Source of the DNA: Linnemannia elongata
Lineage: Eukaryota; Mortierellomycota; Mortierellomycetes; Mortierellales; Mortierellaceae
DNA: 64,000 bases
Assembly: GCA_036320915.1 (NCBI GenBank)
Contig: JAXBDG010000009.1
Coordinates: 2,356,001-2,420,000, forward strand
Reading direction: 5' to 3'
Part shown: positions 51,121 through 60,027 of the stretch, piece after piece
Layout: each line of letters begins with the position of its first letter
Numbering within the stretch: position 1 is the first letter of the stretch
Notes under the pieces: model-generated
Seen by the model: only the letters and a program-made list of their open reading frames with translations
Databases searched by the model: none
Told to the model about the DNA's origin: nothing
Program-made: the position numbers and the translations under genes

Positions 51121-51978
51121 TGTATAGTATCCCCTCCTTCGACACTCATCACAATAAACATCGCACAACGCTGCCTAAAACGAGTTGCCAAGGATCACTG
51201 CCTGGTAGTAGGTTTTGAGGATCATGCGTGCAGCACGATTCTTGTCGAGTACCTGCCTGTCTTGCGCGAGAAGGGGGCCGAGTACCTACAGCGTAGGCTG
51301 ATCGCAGATAGAGGCAAGCTCGCTAGCGATTATCTCGATGGTCCCTCCTTGCCTCCGACGGCCGTGCTGCGAGACCAAGTTCTTCAATCCTTCTCGAGAT
51401 GTAAGTGTTCGGTGTTCAGTAGAGGATGGATCATAATACTCTCGTTTTCATGTGCGTGCTCATGCGCACTCGATGCTCACCTACTGTATTTCTCTCAAAA
51501 TCAACAATATAGGTGTGATCATATCCTCCATCCTCCATATGGCAAGGTCGCGCCATCCGAAAACGATTGTCTTCATTACTGGGTGCGCATCTTTTCGAGT
51601 CTCACCAACAAAATTACAATCCAGACGTAAGTTATGAGTTGATTTGGGTTATTTTCTTTAAACTTTTATATAAAGGCGAATCTAACCTAGCACGGCAATT
51701 TTTGATAGCGGTGAGAAAGCATTGGAGGCTTCCAAGGTCGTTCGTCGGCAGCAAGCTGCTGAATATGGTGAGGTCTCGGAGGCTGGCCGGAAGGTCGACT
51801 GCCTTTTCGCATTTGAGAGTATTGAGCTATCCAATGTCGAGTTTAAGCTCCGGGGCGCCCTGGACAAGGAGATTGCGATCCAGAATTGCAAGAACATTCG
51901 ACTTGACCGAGCGTTGCAGGAAGCCCACGCCAGACATGGCGCCAGTGACGTATCGGTGTTTATGGCCGATGTGGCTAG
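51121..51978 (+). pseudogene. Broken gene with PD-(D/E)XK nuclease-like end
   Basis: Three exon-like segments end near 51400, span 51513-51626 and start at 51709. They read LKRVAKDHCLVVGFEDHAC.., then PPYGKVAPSENDCLHYWVRIFSSLTN, then TGEKALEASKVVRR. The last contains GRKVDCLFAFESIELSNVEFK, with Asp (codon 51796) and Glu-x-Lys (codons 51839-51847) spaced as in PD-(D/E)XK nucleases, followed by IAIQNCKNIRL. Segments 2 and 3 join in phase; segments 1 and 2 need a one-base shift, and the 3' end runs into TTCGAA-rich repeats and loses similarity to a normal gene. The pattern resembles a large repetitive family in Mucoromycota and Glomeromycota genomes, some members linked to Crinkler-type proteins; that link is from memory. 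Confidence 0.5.
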
Positions 51979-51979
51979 G

Positions 51980-52545
51980 ACTCCTAATCGAATCGAATTT
52001 GAGATAGGGTGGTTTCGATTCGATTTAAATACTCCCCTACTCGATTCGATCCGAATGGTTGGAATGCTTCGAATGCTTCGAGAGGTGCCCTTATTTCTGG
52101 TCAATCAAATTGTATTCAAACCATTTGATCAATTGATTCGAATGATTCGATTCGAATACGGTTCGAATGGTTCGAGTGATTCGATTTGATTAGAGATCGA
52201 TGGATCTCAACAAGTTGGATTGAATGGTGTATGGTTTAAAATATATTGTAGAAAAGAAAAAGTAAACGCTATAAGTTTAAGGTAACTCTTTGAACCAAGA
52301 GTTCAAAATAACCTGCTGTCGACGTGGCATTAGTAATGATTCGAATGGTCCGAATGCTTCGATTGATTCGAATGCTTCGATTGATTCGAATGCTTTGATT
52401 GATTCGATTGATTTCGAATGCTTCGATTGATTCGAATCGGATTCGAACCTTCAGCTTCAATCGAATTCGAATCGGATTCAAGTTTACTTTATTCGAATCG
52501 AAATCGGAATAGGCTAAATTCGATTCGATCAATTCGATTAGGAGC
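51980..52545. repeat. TTCGAAT-rich satellite-like tract
   Basis: About 560 bp dominated by variants of GATTCGAATGCTTCGATT, with the palindrome ATTCGAAT repeated many times. It forms two blocks (51980-52190 and 52335-52545) around a less repetitive centre, and the blocks read roughly in opposite orientation, so the whole may fold back on itself. It truncates the broken gene to its left. Confidence 0.8.
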
Positions 52546-52813
52546 CCTATGCAGGAGTCTATTGTTCCGAATCTGTTTTCAGTTTGTTCATTTGAAGGTG
52601 CCTCAAAGGCATGTAGGCTAATGGCTTATTTCCTTTTGTGTCATCAAATGCGTTCCCATTTTTATAATTTTTGAAGGAGTATATCTTCAAAGGATGTAGC
52701 GCGAATATATATGAGGATTGACGACTACCATCTCAAACGAAACTTGTCCCAAAGATACTGATGAGTCAGACAAATGTGACGTTGAAAAAATTATAGTACA
52801 CAGCACTCGTTAG

Positions 52814-52950
52814 CTTTAATGAGTTTACACTTCCAAGACGTGCTCGACTTGTGGAGAGTTCTTTGGCCAAATTGACCTCCGTCGACGTTACCGTACAAAG
52901 TGTAAACAGCACATGCACCAGGATGTCATGACAGGCAATAATATGGGTAA
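52814..52950 (+). pseudogene. Relic of a second Fanzor zinc-ribbon/RuvC-III exon
   Basis: The plus strand from 52829 reads TSKTCSTCGEFFGQIDLRRR, then YRTKCKQHMHQDVMTGNNMG. It aligns position by position with TSKKCPRCTEF..CKRYFHRDTMAAQNM of the intact gene at 49010-49447. One zinc Cys is lost (three of four remain); the RuvC-III Asp is kept. Just upstream AATGAGTTT would supply the Asn-Glu-Phe before TSK, but a one-base loss puts it out of frame. No further exons are recognisable upstream. A decayed copy of a related but not identical element. Confidence 0.65.
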
Positions 52951-52984
52951 GTCAACCGAAAAAGCAGGAGGCGCTCGAATTATA

Positions 52985-53010
52985 CACTTCGGTGACGTAA
53001 TTTTGGCGTC
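52985..53010 (+). repeat. Second copy of the Fanzor right-end motif
   Basis: CACTTCGGTGACGTA followed by ATTTTGGCGTC matches 23 of 26 bases of the motif at 49518-49543. It sits about 40 bp after the zinc-ribbon relic, on the same strand. The neighbouring TIR and direct repeat of the intact element are absent here. Confidence 0.7.
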
Positions 53011-53474
53011 CTTCTGGACGCGTCTAAATTGCTCCACTTTTGTTTCCTCTCCATCCATTAACGTGTTTGCCTCCCAATCATCCTCGTTCTCGCCATTTTA
53101 CCACACAAGGTCATTTTGGTTGCTCTCACACTCGAAAGGTAATTCTCATCAGTCTTGTGTCAATCCGGCAGGAACACGCTCTCATGAGGGGCCCCTCTCT
53201 TGTTCCAGCAGATGTGCCTGTGAGCCCTGCAAATCGGGAAAATGCTTACGACATTCTCGTCATCAGATGGCTAATTTTTTTTTTTGTTGGCGCCTTGTTG
53301 GCAAACTATTCTTTGGCTAACTGTCTTTTTTTACCATTGACTCCTATTAGATTCTAGAGCCACTTCCGTCATTATTGTATAATCATCACCAAAGAACGCG
53401 AAACAGTCCTTTCAAAGAACTCAGTTGTTGCCCGAAGCACTTTCGCTCGCCAGCAAGTCAACCCCTGGACTCTC

Positions 53475-53757
53475 GGTAAGTGAGCATCAACAATTGGTTC
53501 CCCTCCCTGGTTTGCTCTGTACAGTATACATGTCAGTGGTACCTGGCACCCCACTAACATTAGCAGAGTCGGTTGAGATGTGCTAATTGCTACCTGTAGC
53601 GATTTTGGCTTTTCGTTGATAAAAGAATAATCCGTTATGATGAAGGCTGGTGTAGGTGTAGCTTGGAGGCTAATGGACAGGAGAGAATTTCTCGTGCGAA
53701 TCTCAGTCCTCTCAATCATCAGTAACTAATAACTTCCATCATCTCCTTTTCTGTAGA
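53475..53757 (+). other. Probable 5'-UTR intron
   Basis: A GTAAGT donor (after CTGGACTCTCG) and a pyrimidine-rich TTTTCTGTAG acceptor seven bases before the ATG at 53764. Protein coding does not extend upstream, so this would be an intron in the leader of the 820-aa gene. Confidence 0.45.
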
Positions 53758-53763
53758 TCGACA

Positions 53764-56226
53764 ATGGACAGCCTTCCACCCGAATTTCTTCGCTTGTTGC
53801 AGCAAAGCATGGCCAACAGCGATGGCCAAGCATCTCTGCCGATGCCATCCTCCTTTCCTACACCTGACGAGGTCCGCAAAGAAGCCCGCAAGCGAGTGGC
53901 AAACATTTTCAAGGATTGGACACTCCTGAACCACATTGTGCAACGGCACGAAGCTACGATCCAAAAGAGATGGCTCAAGAAGACTCGAGAACAGCGCAAG
54001 AACACCCTGCTCTCGGCATGGCCTAACATGTCCGCTTCACATCGTCCCGACATGGAGGCCTTCTACCGAGAGAAATCAAGGACCGCTACAGTATTCAGGG
54101 AGGCATATTTATGGCCACATATCAATCAAGAGGACCTTCTCAAGCCCAAGCTGTTCCTCATCTTTCTCAATGCGCGAGCTCGTAACTTTCCATCAGCCTT
54201 TTCGGCAGCCGATCACGAGTCGTTCAGGTTCGCCACCACAAGTGGGAAGGTTACTGCAGCCTTTCTCAACGAATACACGATGATGTTCACGGGACGAAAT
54301 ACACCAGAAACATACGGCCAGTTATACTCGTGGGACGATCATACCAATGCGGCGGAGTGGCTGTTCTCTAAGCGAGGTGTACATCCTGGGTACGGTCTCC
54401 AGATTCTCGAGGTTCAAGAGCGTGTCTATCACTTTCTCCTGGAGTGTTGCTTGCAGATTCTGCATGACATGCCACGCGAATCCCTGATGGTCGACGACAA
54501 TCCGATCGAGCCGGAACCGCCAGCGTTGTCCATTGCCGAGGGTCGCTCGAATTCTCTGGCTGCGGTCGCTGCAATGACTCCATACCGTCTGCCCGCCAGT
54601 CTTAATCTCGCCCGTCTGCAAGATCTTATCGCCGCCAAATGGTCTGCCACGGAGGATCACATTTGGTCATTGCGGGAGGATCCCAGCTATTTTGCGGATT
54701 TCATTCTGGACATGAAGGAGCATCGACAAGAGCTCCTTCCGGATACCAAAGGACGACAGCACTCTTTGATGAGACCTCATCCAAGCAAGCGCTTCTGGGA
54801 TCGTGTAGCAGGGTCCGTGATCTCTGAAGCATACTTCTACCTCGAGATTTGGAATGATTTGCACTCTCAGATTGGCAAGATCATGTCCCTCCAACAAAAG
54901 CATGAAGGCGCTATCAAGCACGACGATGATCTTCCGACCGAGCTTCTGGAGGCCTTTTTGGAACTGGAGTTTAGTCTGAGCCGATATACTAAGGGACCGA
55001 TTCAAATTCTCAAGACAATTGTCGTTGCTTCTCCCCCTTTGCGAGCCATGTTTGTCCGCTTGCCAGAGGAAGGAAACAGCAACATCATCCAAGTGGCGCA
55101 AAGGCCCGGATCAACCTGGGACAAGACTCAGAGTCGTCTAGTATGGCTCTTCCAAACTCTATGGGACGAGCAGCAGAGACACCTCTGTGGTCTACATCCC
55201 ATCCTAGATGAGATGGAGCGTTTGGTAGAGAACGATCCCAAGGCCAGGAACCTTTTCTCTTCTCGAGTCGCGAGCATGGTTGCGGATTTATCGCTCATTT
55301 CAGAGTGCCAGCATCAGATCTCCCTCTACCAACCTTGGGCATCCTCCTTTGAATCCGAGGCACTCCCCCGTCAGGCCGAATTGAAGGCCAAATATATTCA
55401 ACGGACCAGTAGGATGCAGGAACTCGAAACAGCACTCAAACAAACCTCATTGGCCGATGCAGATCCTTCAGACGGCAAGTTTTTCTACCCTGTTGAGAAG
55501 CGCAGGACAAAGGAAACTACGGAGGCGATGCAGAAGGCGGAGAGAGTTCTAGACTCATTCTGGGAGAAGCTGGACAAGCATACCTTGCAGAAAATCGACG
55601 TGTCGCGTCATGGGACCTTGATGCACTTGTTATCAGACCAACGCATCCTGCACAGAACTCCTGACTGGGTCCAGCCTGATCCCGCCTTGCCGCCTACAGA
55701 CCGCCAGAAGGAGAGCAGATTGGAGGAGAGTGACAAGCCCCTATCCCGACTCTTTTACGACATTGAGCACCGCACACAGAGCAAGGTTGACTCCAGAGAC
55801 AAAGCGCCCCAAAAAACCAAGGTCAAGACTCGAGGTGCCGCTCTCACCATTCCCTCATCCGATGAGCCATCGCATCCTCCAGGCGCTCCGCAGTCTGTCG
55901 ATACCCAGCCCACTTTCACGGTGGACAAACGCGCCCTGAAAGTCTTTTCCACTCTTTTCTACACACCCTCTAGCAATGCCCAGCCTGGTGAAATCCCCTG
56001 GAACGATTTCTTGCATGCAATGAGCGCGACAGGATTTGCGATCGAGAAACTGTATGGTTCGGTCTGGCATTTCATGCCTTCCAAGTTGGATGTGGAGCGC
56101 AGCATCCAATTCCACGAGCCCCATCCCATTAGCAAGATTCCCTTCAAGACCGCAAGGAGATTCGGAAGGCGGCTGTTTAGAGCGTACGGATGGCGTGGAG
56201 ATATGTTCAAGCAGGAGGATGAATAG
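53764..56226 (+). CDS. Conserved fungal protein with possible HicA-like C-terminus
   Basis: Single-exon 820-residue protein, no signal peptide or membrane segment. The N-terminus is helical and basic (EVRKEARKRVANIFKDW, RWLKKTREQRK), with a long helical body. The last 110 residues (DFLHAMSATGFAIEKLYGSVWHFMP, then RSIQFHEPHPISKIPFKTARRFGRRLFRAYGW) look like a compact basic domain with one conserved His in FHEPHP. The order of a short helix, GSxWxF strand, His strand and basic helix resembles the HicA double-strand-RNA-binding-like fold; this is inference only. Similar proteins occur widely in filamentous fungi without assigned function, some under the uninformative name ipa protein (from memory). 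Intact and long, although flanked by element relics. Confidence 0.7.
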   Translation: MDSLPPEFLRLLQQSMANSDGQASLPMPSSFPTPDEVRKEARKRVANIFKDWTLLNHIVQRHEATIQKRWLKKTREQRKNTLLSAWPNMSASHRPDMEAFYREKSRTATVFREAYLWPHINQEDLLKPKLFLIFLNARARNFPSAFSAADHESFRFATTSGKVTAAFLNEYTMMFTGRNTPETYGQLYSWDDHTNAAEWLFSKRGVHPGYGLQILEVQERVYHFLLECCLQILHDMPRESLMVDDNPIEPEPPALSIAEGRSNSLAAVAAMTPYRLPASLNLARLQDLIAAKWSATEDHIWSLREDPSYFADFILDMKEHRQELLPDTKGRQHSLMRPHPSKRFWDRVAGSVISEAYFYLEIWNDLHSQIGKIMSLQQKHEGAIKHDDDLPTELLEAFLELEFSLSRYTKGPIQILKTIVVASPPLRAMFVRLPEEGNSNIIQVAQRPGSTWDKTQSRLVWLFQTLWDEQQRHLCGLHPILDEMERLVENDPKARNLFSSRVASMVADLSLISECQHQISLYQPWASSFESEALPRQAELKAKYIQRTSRMQELETALKQTSLADADPSDGKFFYPVEKRRTKETTEAMQKAERVLDSFWEKLDKHTLQKIDVSRHGTLMHLLSDQRILHRTPDWVQPDPALPPTDRQKESRLEESDKPLSRLFYDIEHRTQSKVDSRDKAPQKTKVKTRGAALTIPSSDEPSHPPGAPQSVDTQPTFTVDKRALKVFSTLFYTPSSNAQPGEIPWNDFLHAMSATGFAIEKLYGSVWHFMPSKLDVERSIQFHEPHPISKIPFKTARRFGRRLFRAYGWRGDMFKQEDE

Positions 56227-56518
56227 TAAATAAAAAAAATAAATAACTTTTTCGACAAAAACTTCCTTTATTGTTATTTCCATTCGAGAATGACCAGTCT
56301 TGATTTCTTTCCTCCTGCAATTTGCTTTCCATACCTTCCATACCTTGACATTAGCTCAGCCGTTTCGGAAAATTCGACTACTATTCTTGGGCAGATGCTC
56401 CTCATTCTTAGTGCGCCATAGACGTACCCTTCTGAGAGCCTTGCCTATCTCAAAGCGACATTCTTCAGTCCAAATGACCCTTTCCCAATCTATCATACTG
56501 TCCATTTTGCCAAAACAG

Positions 56519-56904
56519 AAAGGTACCATTGGTCCGAGGAACATGCACGAGGGGTGAATGGACGTCCAAGCAATCGACACTAATGCTGGGAAATTGTGTT
56601 CATGCGCGAAAATAAGAGTTGGGTTGTTGAGCACAAAATACACAAAGGAGTTGGGCTGTTTGAGTACAAAATACACAATGGGGTTGGGCTGTTGGGATGG
56701 CACTTCAGCTACAATGCTTCTTACTTTGTGCTTTGCTATCTTTTGACAATGCAAAGGCAGTACCGTTGCAGTACAGTGCAGCAGCAGTAGTAGTAGTAGA
56801 ATAGTAGTAGTGTAAAAAACGCACTGTAATAAAATAAAGAAAGAGCTGCAAGCAAATGTTTCTGAAAGTAGCGAAGCGCGTAAGGTGGAGAACATGTTCG
56901 AGTC
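56519..56904 (+). repeat. Left arm of a 386-bp inverted repeat
   Basis: Its reverse complement recurs at 57321-57707 almost without change; I saw only differences near the inner end (GAGAACATGTTCG against GAGAAAACGTTCG). The inner part has a GTAGTAGTAG tract. The 416 bp between the arms have no recognised gene. Confidence 0.92.
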
Positions 56905-57320
56905 AAAATATAGAGTAACTCTATGTAACTTCTCTATCTCATCTAGTTGATTTTCTACATAGTAGATTCCCTTCATTGTTCTTTGAGGCATACACATCCA
57001 TGCCATCCTTTATTCAAGCTGTATTGAAGACACAGGGAGGAAATATGAGATACTGAAAGTCAGATAAGATCCTAGTTCTTGTGGCGCGACAAAAGTGACC
57101 AAAGCAATAAGGATCTTGAGCCTTTGTTGGCAGCGACTGGACTTATATAGCCAAGATCCATGATCAGCAATGAAATGATTATAACGAAAGGTACAATTTT
57201 ATATAGTGGTGAATGCATGTAGTAAGATGAAAGTGGAGTATGGGAGAAAGAAAGTCATATTTGAGGAACATGCGACCAGTTTAGTGGCGCGCGTTATATG
57301 GAACCACAAAAGGGTGTAGT

Positions 57321-57707
57321 TGACTCGAACGTTTTCTCCACCTTACGCGCTTCGCTACTTTCAGAAACATTTGCTTGCAGCTCTTTCTTTATTTTATTAC
57401 AGTGCGTTTTTTACACTACTACTATTCTACTACTACTACTGCTGCTGCACTGTACTGCAACGGTACTGCCTTTGCATTGTCAAAAGATAGCAAAGCACAA
57501 AGTAAGAAGCATTGTAGCTGAAGTGCCATCCCAACAGCCCAACCCCATTGTGTATTTTGTACTCAAACAGCCCAACTCCTTTGTGTATTTTGTGCTCAAC
57601 AACCCAACTCTTATTTTCGCGCATGAACACAATTTCCCAGCATTAGTGTCGATTGCTTGGACGTCCATTCACCCCTCGTGCATGTTCCTCGGACCAATGG
57701 TACCTTT
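57321..57707 (-). repeat. Right arm of the 386-bp inverted repeat
   Basis: Partner of 56519-56904. A frame open across both arms (about 130 codons, Leu-rich then Asn/Pro-rich) exists in each copy, on opposite strands. I do not recognise it, so it may be chance. The pair resembles a foldback element or long-TIR MITE; no clear target-site duplication is visible at the outer ends (AAAGGTACC / GGTACCTTT). Confidence 0.92.
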
Positions 57708-58166
57708 ATGCTCTATCAAAAGAACAGTATGATAAAACAAATTAGCAATGAGCTCCTTCCATTCCCCACTTTTGCAGCAACATTCCATCCTTGAGGTTTA
57801 CTAAAGAAAGTCATTCTACCTTGAGAAGTCCATATCATTGTCCTCGACACCGCATTTGTTTTCGGAGGGGAAGGGGTCCTCGTTATCACCTCATTTGTAG
57901 AAATACAACCGGCAAAAAAACCGCTTGGGTTTTACACAATTGATTCCATCACACTGTGCCAGATTGAGAAACATGGAGACTTCCGCAGAACTGCCATAAA
58001 ATAACTACTTTAATACGTGTATATATTGTGCAGCACCTACGTGTAGTTTTTGGGTATGACAGGATAAATAGCGTTTTCGGATGGGATAGTGAGATACCTG
58101 TTCTTAGTACATGTCTTTAACTCACCGTGTACATTATTCACAGTGATTTTCTTGCATCTGTTCCTC

Positions 58167-58173
58167 TATAAAA
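58167..58173 (+). promoter_or_regulatory. TATA box of the repeat-peptide gene
   Basis: TATAAAA about 90 bp before the ATG at 58260, with an A/C-rich leader, typical of a well-expressed fungal secreted-protein gene. Confidence 0.65.
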
Positions 58174-58259
58174 GAGGAAAATAGGACACCTTCTCCCACT
58201 TTGTATCATTGAAATCTCCCCAACTCCATTTATACTCAAAACAATCTCTTTATTCCACC

Positions 58260-58947
58260 ATGCGCTTTGTAACCCTGGCCTTCGCTGCTAGCTTGATATC
58301 GGCACTCGTAGTATCCGGTGCACCTCTCTTCCCATCTGTGTCGCATGACCGTAAGTCAATCTAAACATGTTATGCAGTAGCTTTACACATGACTAGACGC
58401 TATACTGAGCAGGCATACAGGTTGAAGTTACATGGATCATTAAGGATGTTCAATTCTCAATACTCGAGAGAATGTGTAAACTAATGCATTTGTATAATCA
58501 CTTTACCTTCTTTAACATTTCCTCGTCATCCCACTTAATGCCTCTGCTGCATTGTGACACTGCGTTCAACTATTGACAGTAGTGATTGCGTTGGAAGACG
58601 GCGAGATGCCTTACCCTGGAATGCCCCACCGCCCCAAGGATCCCATGAGCGATGTGGATGGTGAAAGCCTCCAAAAGAGATATGTTGACGAGGATGTCTT
58701 CCCCCCTAGCAGGCCCCCAAGACCCGATCCCAAGACCCACGTGGATGGTGGAAGCCTCGAAAAGAGATATGTTGACGACGGCACCTTCCCCCCTAGCAGG
58801 CCTCCAAGACCTGACCCCAAGAGCCACGCAGATGGTGAGGGCCTCGAAAAGAGGGATGAATCAGGCCCTATTGTACGCCCCCCCTGGCGGCCCTTCCCTG
58901 GGAAGGATCCCAAGAGCCACGCGGATGGTGAAGGACTCGGAAAGTAA
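58260..58947 (+). CDS. Kex2-processed repeat peptide precursor
   Basis: Two exons (58260-58350, 58580-58947) join in phase to 152 residues. Residues 1-20 are a signal peptide (MRFVTLAFAASLISALVVSG). The mature part is made of imperfect repeats, each opening after a Lys-Arg site: SLQKR, SLEKR and GLEKR. Two units start YVDEDVFPPSRPPRPDPK and YVDDGTFPPSRPPRPDPK; a third is DESGPIVRPPWRPFPGKDPK. Each unit ends in an acidic spacer, [HS]xDGxxL. This is the layout of alpha-factor-type pheromones and of KEP (Kex2-processed repeat) proteins, in which the Golgi protease Kex2 frees several similar peptides. The last unit stops just before its Lys-Arg. Downstream, 58990-59036 looks like a decayed further repeat. 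Peptide function unknown: pheromone, signal or precursor of a cyclic peptide. Confidence 0.85.
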
Positions 58948-59814
58948 GCAGTCAGCCCATTCAATTGCGGCCCTGAGGGTTGCAAGTCACCTCCTAAGAA
59001 CCACCAAGTCAGACAAGGATGGCGAGGTGCTCTGAAAAAGAATGGAACATCTAGGAAAATGGTGTACTATCATTGAAGAGCAAGTATAGTGGATGTTATG
59101 CAGATTATCCTAGTCCATCATAATGAAAGTATTACTTTGATAAGCTTCATGGGGATGTATTAAATACCTTTCCATCACTTCTACGCCATGGACTGTTCGT
59201 GATGCACAGTTCATGACATTAAGCAGTGTGCACTAGCTAATTTGCTTCAGATCGCGGAGGGAGATGAAAAAAAAGCAGAGGAGGGGAAGCATGGAAGGTC
59301 CCAATACAGTACTCGGATAGCTGAGGAAGGACCCAGTGTTGCTACAATCTGAATGGTCGGTACAACTTGTATTAGTGGCTAAAACCTTTTTTTTTCCACA
59401 ATTTTTCAAAGGGTGCTGATTGACCCCTCAAAGAATTTTCTACATTAGCAACCTTGTCTTTTCTCTGTTACGACCAATTTGATCAACGACGGAAACGAGT
59501 CTTCGAACGCGATACATAAAAGTTTCTTTTAGAGCACGATGCTGCTCAGCAGCAAAGAGAATGGAATCATTCAGTGTCGTATTGAGCCTCCATCTTCTCA
59601 CATAATAAGTTGTGGTCAGTGGTGACCTGCTTTTTCTTCACGGTCAGGGGTCACTGGACATCTTACGTGTCAGGGACCTGGTTGTGGGTCTTGTTCTTGG
59701 TCAGACATGTTCAATGCTCAATCAAAAAGATTGTTAAGCCACTCACTTGCCACTTTCTCGTGTGGTGAGATAACTTTTGAAATAGGCAGGAGGAGGGGAG
59801 AGTGGGGATAACAG
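58948..59814. other. Intergenic, nothing recognised
   Basis: Apart from the decayed peptide repeat near 58990-59036, no gene or repeat is recognised. Confidence 0.5.
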
Positions 59815-59898
59815 TATAAAAGCAACCGACCTCTAGCTCTCCTTTTCATCTCTATAAATTACAACACCGTATCTTCACTCAAAATGCATGCGTTCTGA
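59815..59898 (+). pseudogene. Orphan promoter and leader with four-codon frame
   Basis: TATAAAAG at 59815, an A/C-rich leader and AAAATG at 59884 look just like the start of the peptide precursor gene, but the frame is only Met-His-Ala-Phe-stop. No exon resuming a reading frame is evident before the next minus-strand gene. It may be a promoter left after deletion of its gene, or the promoter of a noncoding RNA. Confidence 0.4.
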
Positions 59899-60027
59899 GG
59901 TTCTTTGTTGATTTTATTTTATTTTATTTTATGTTGCTATATACTGTTCGTGTTTCTGTACAAGTAGCTGACATGCGCAAAATGCTGTTTTGTGTGTGTG
60001 TGTTTGTGGGAGGGGGGTTCTGTACAT

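Noticed and set aside
56356..57006. 216-codon minus-strand frame and its plus-strand twin at 57298-57732
   Set aside because: The shared translation comes entirely from the inverted-repeat arms; no domain or gene context, so not called as coding.
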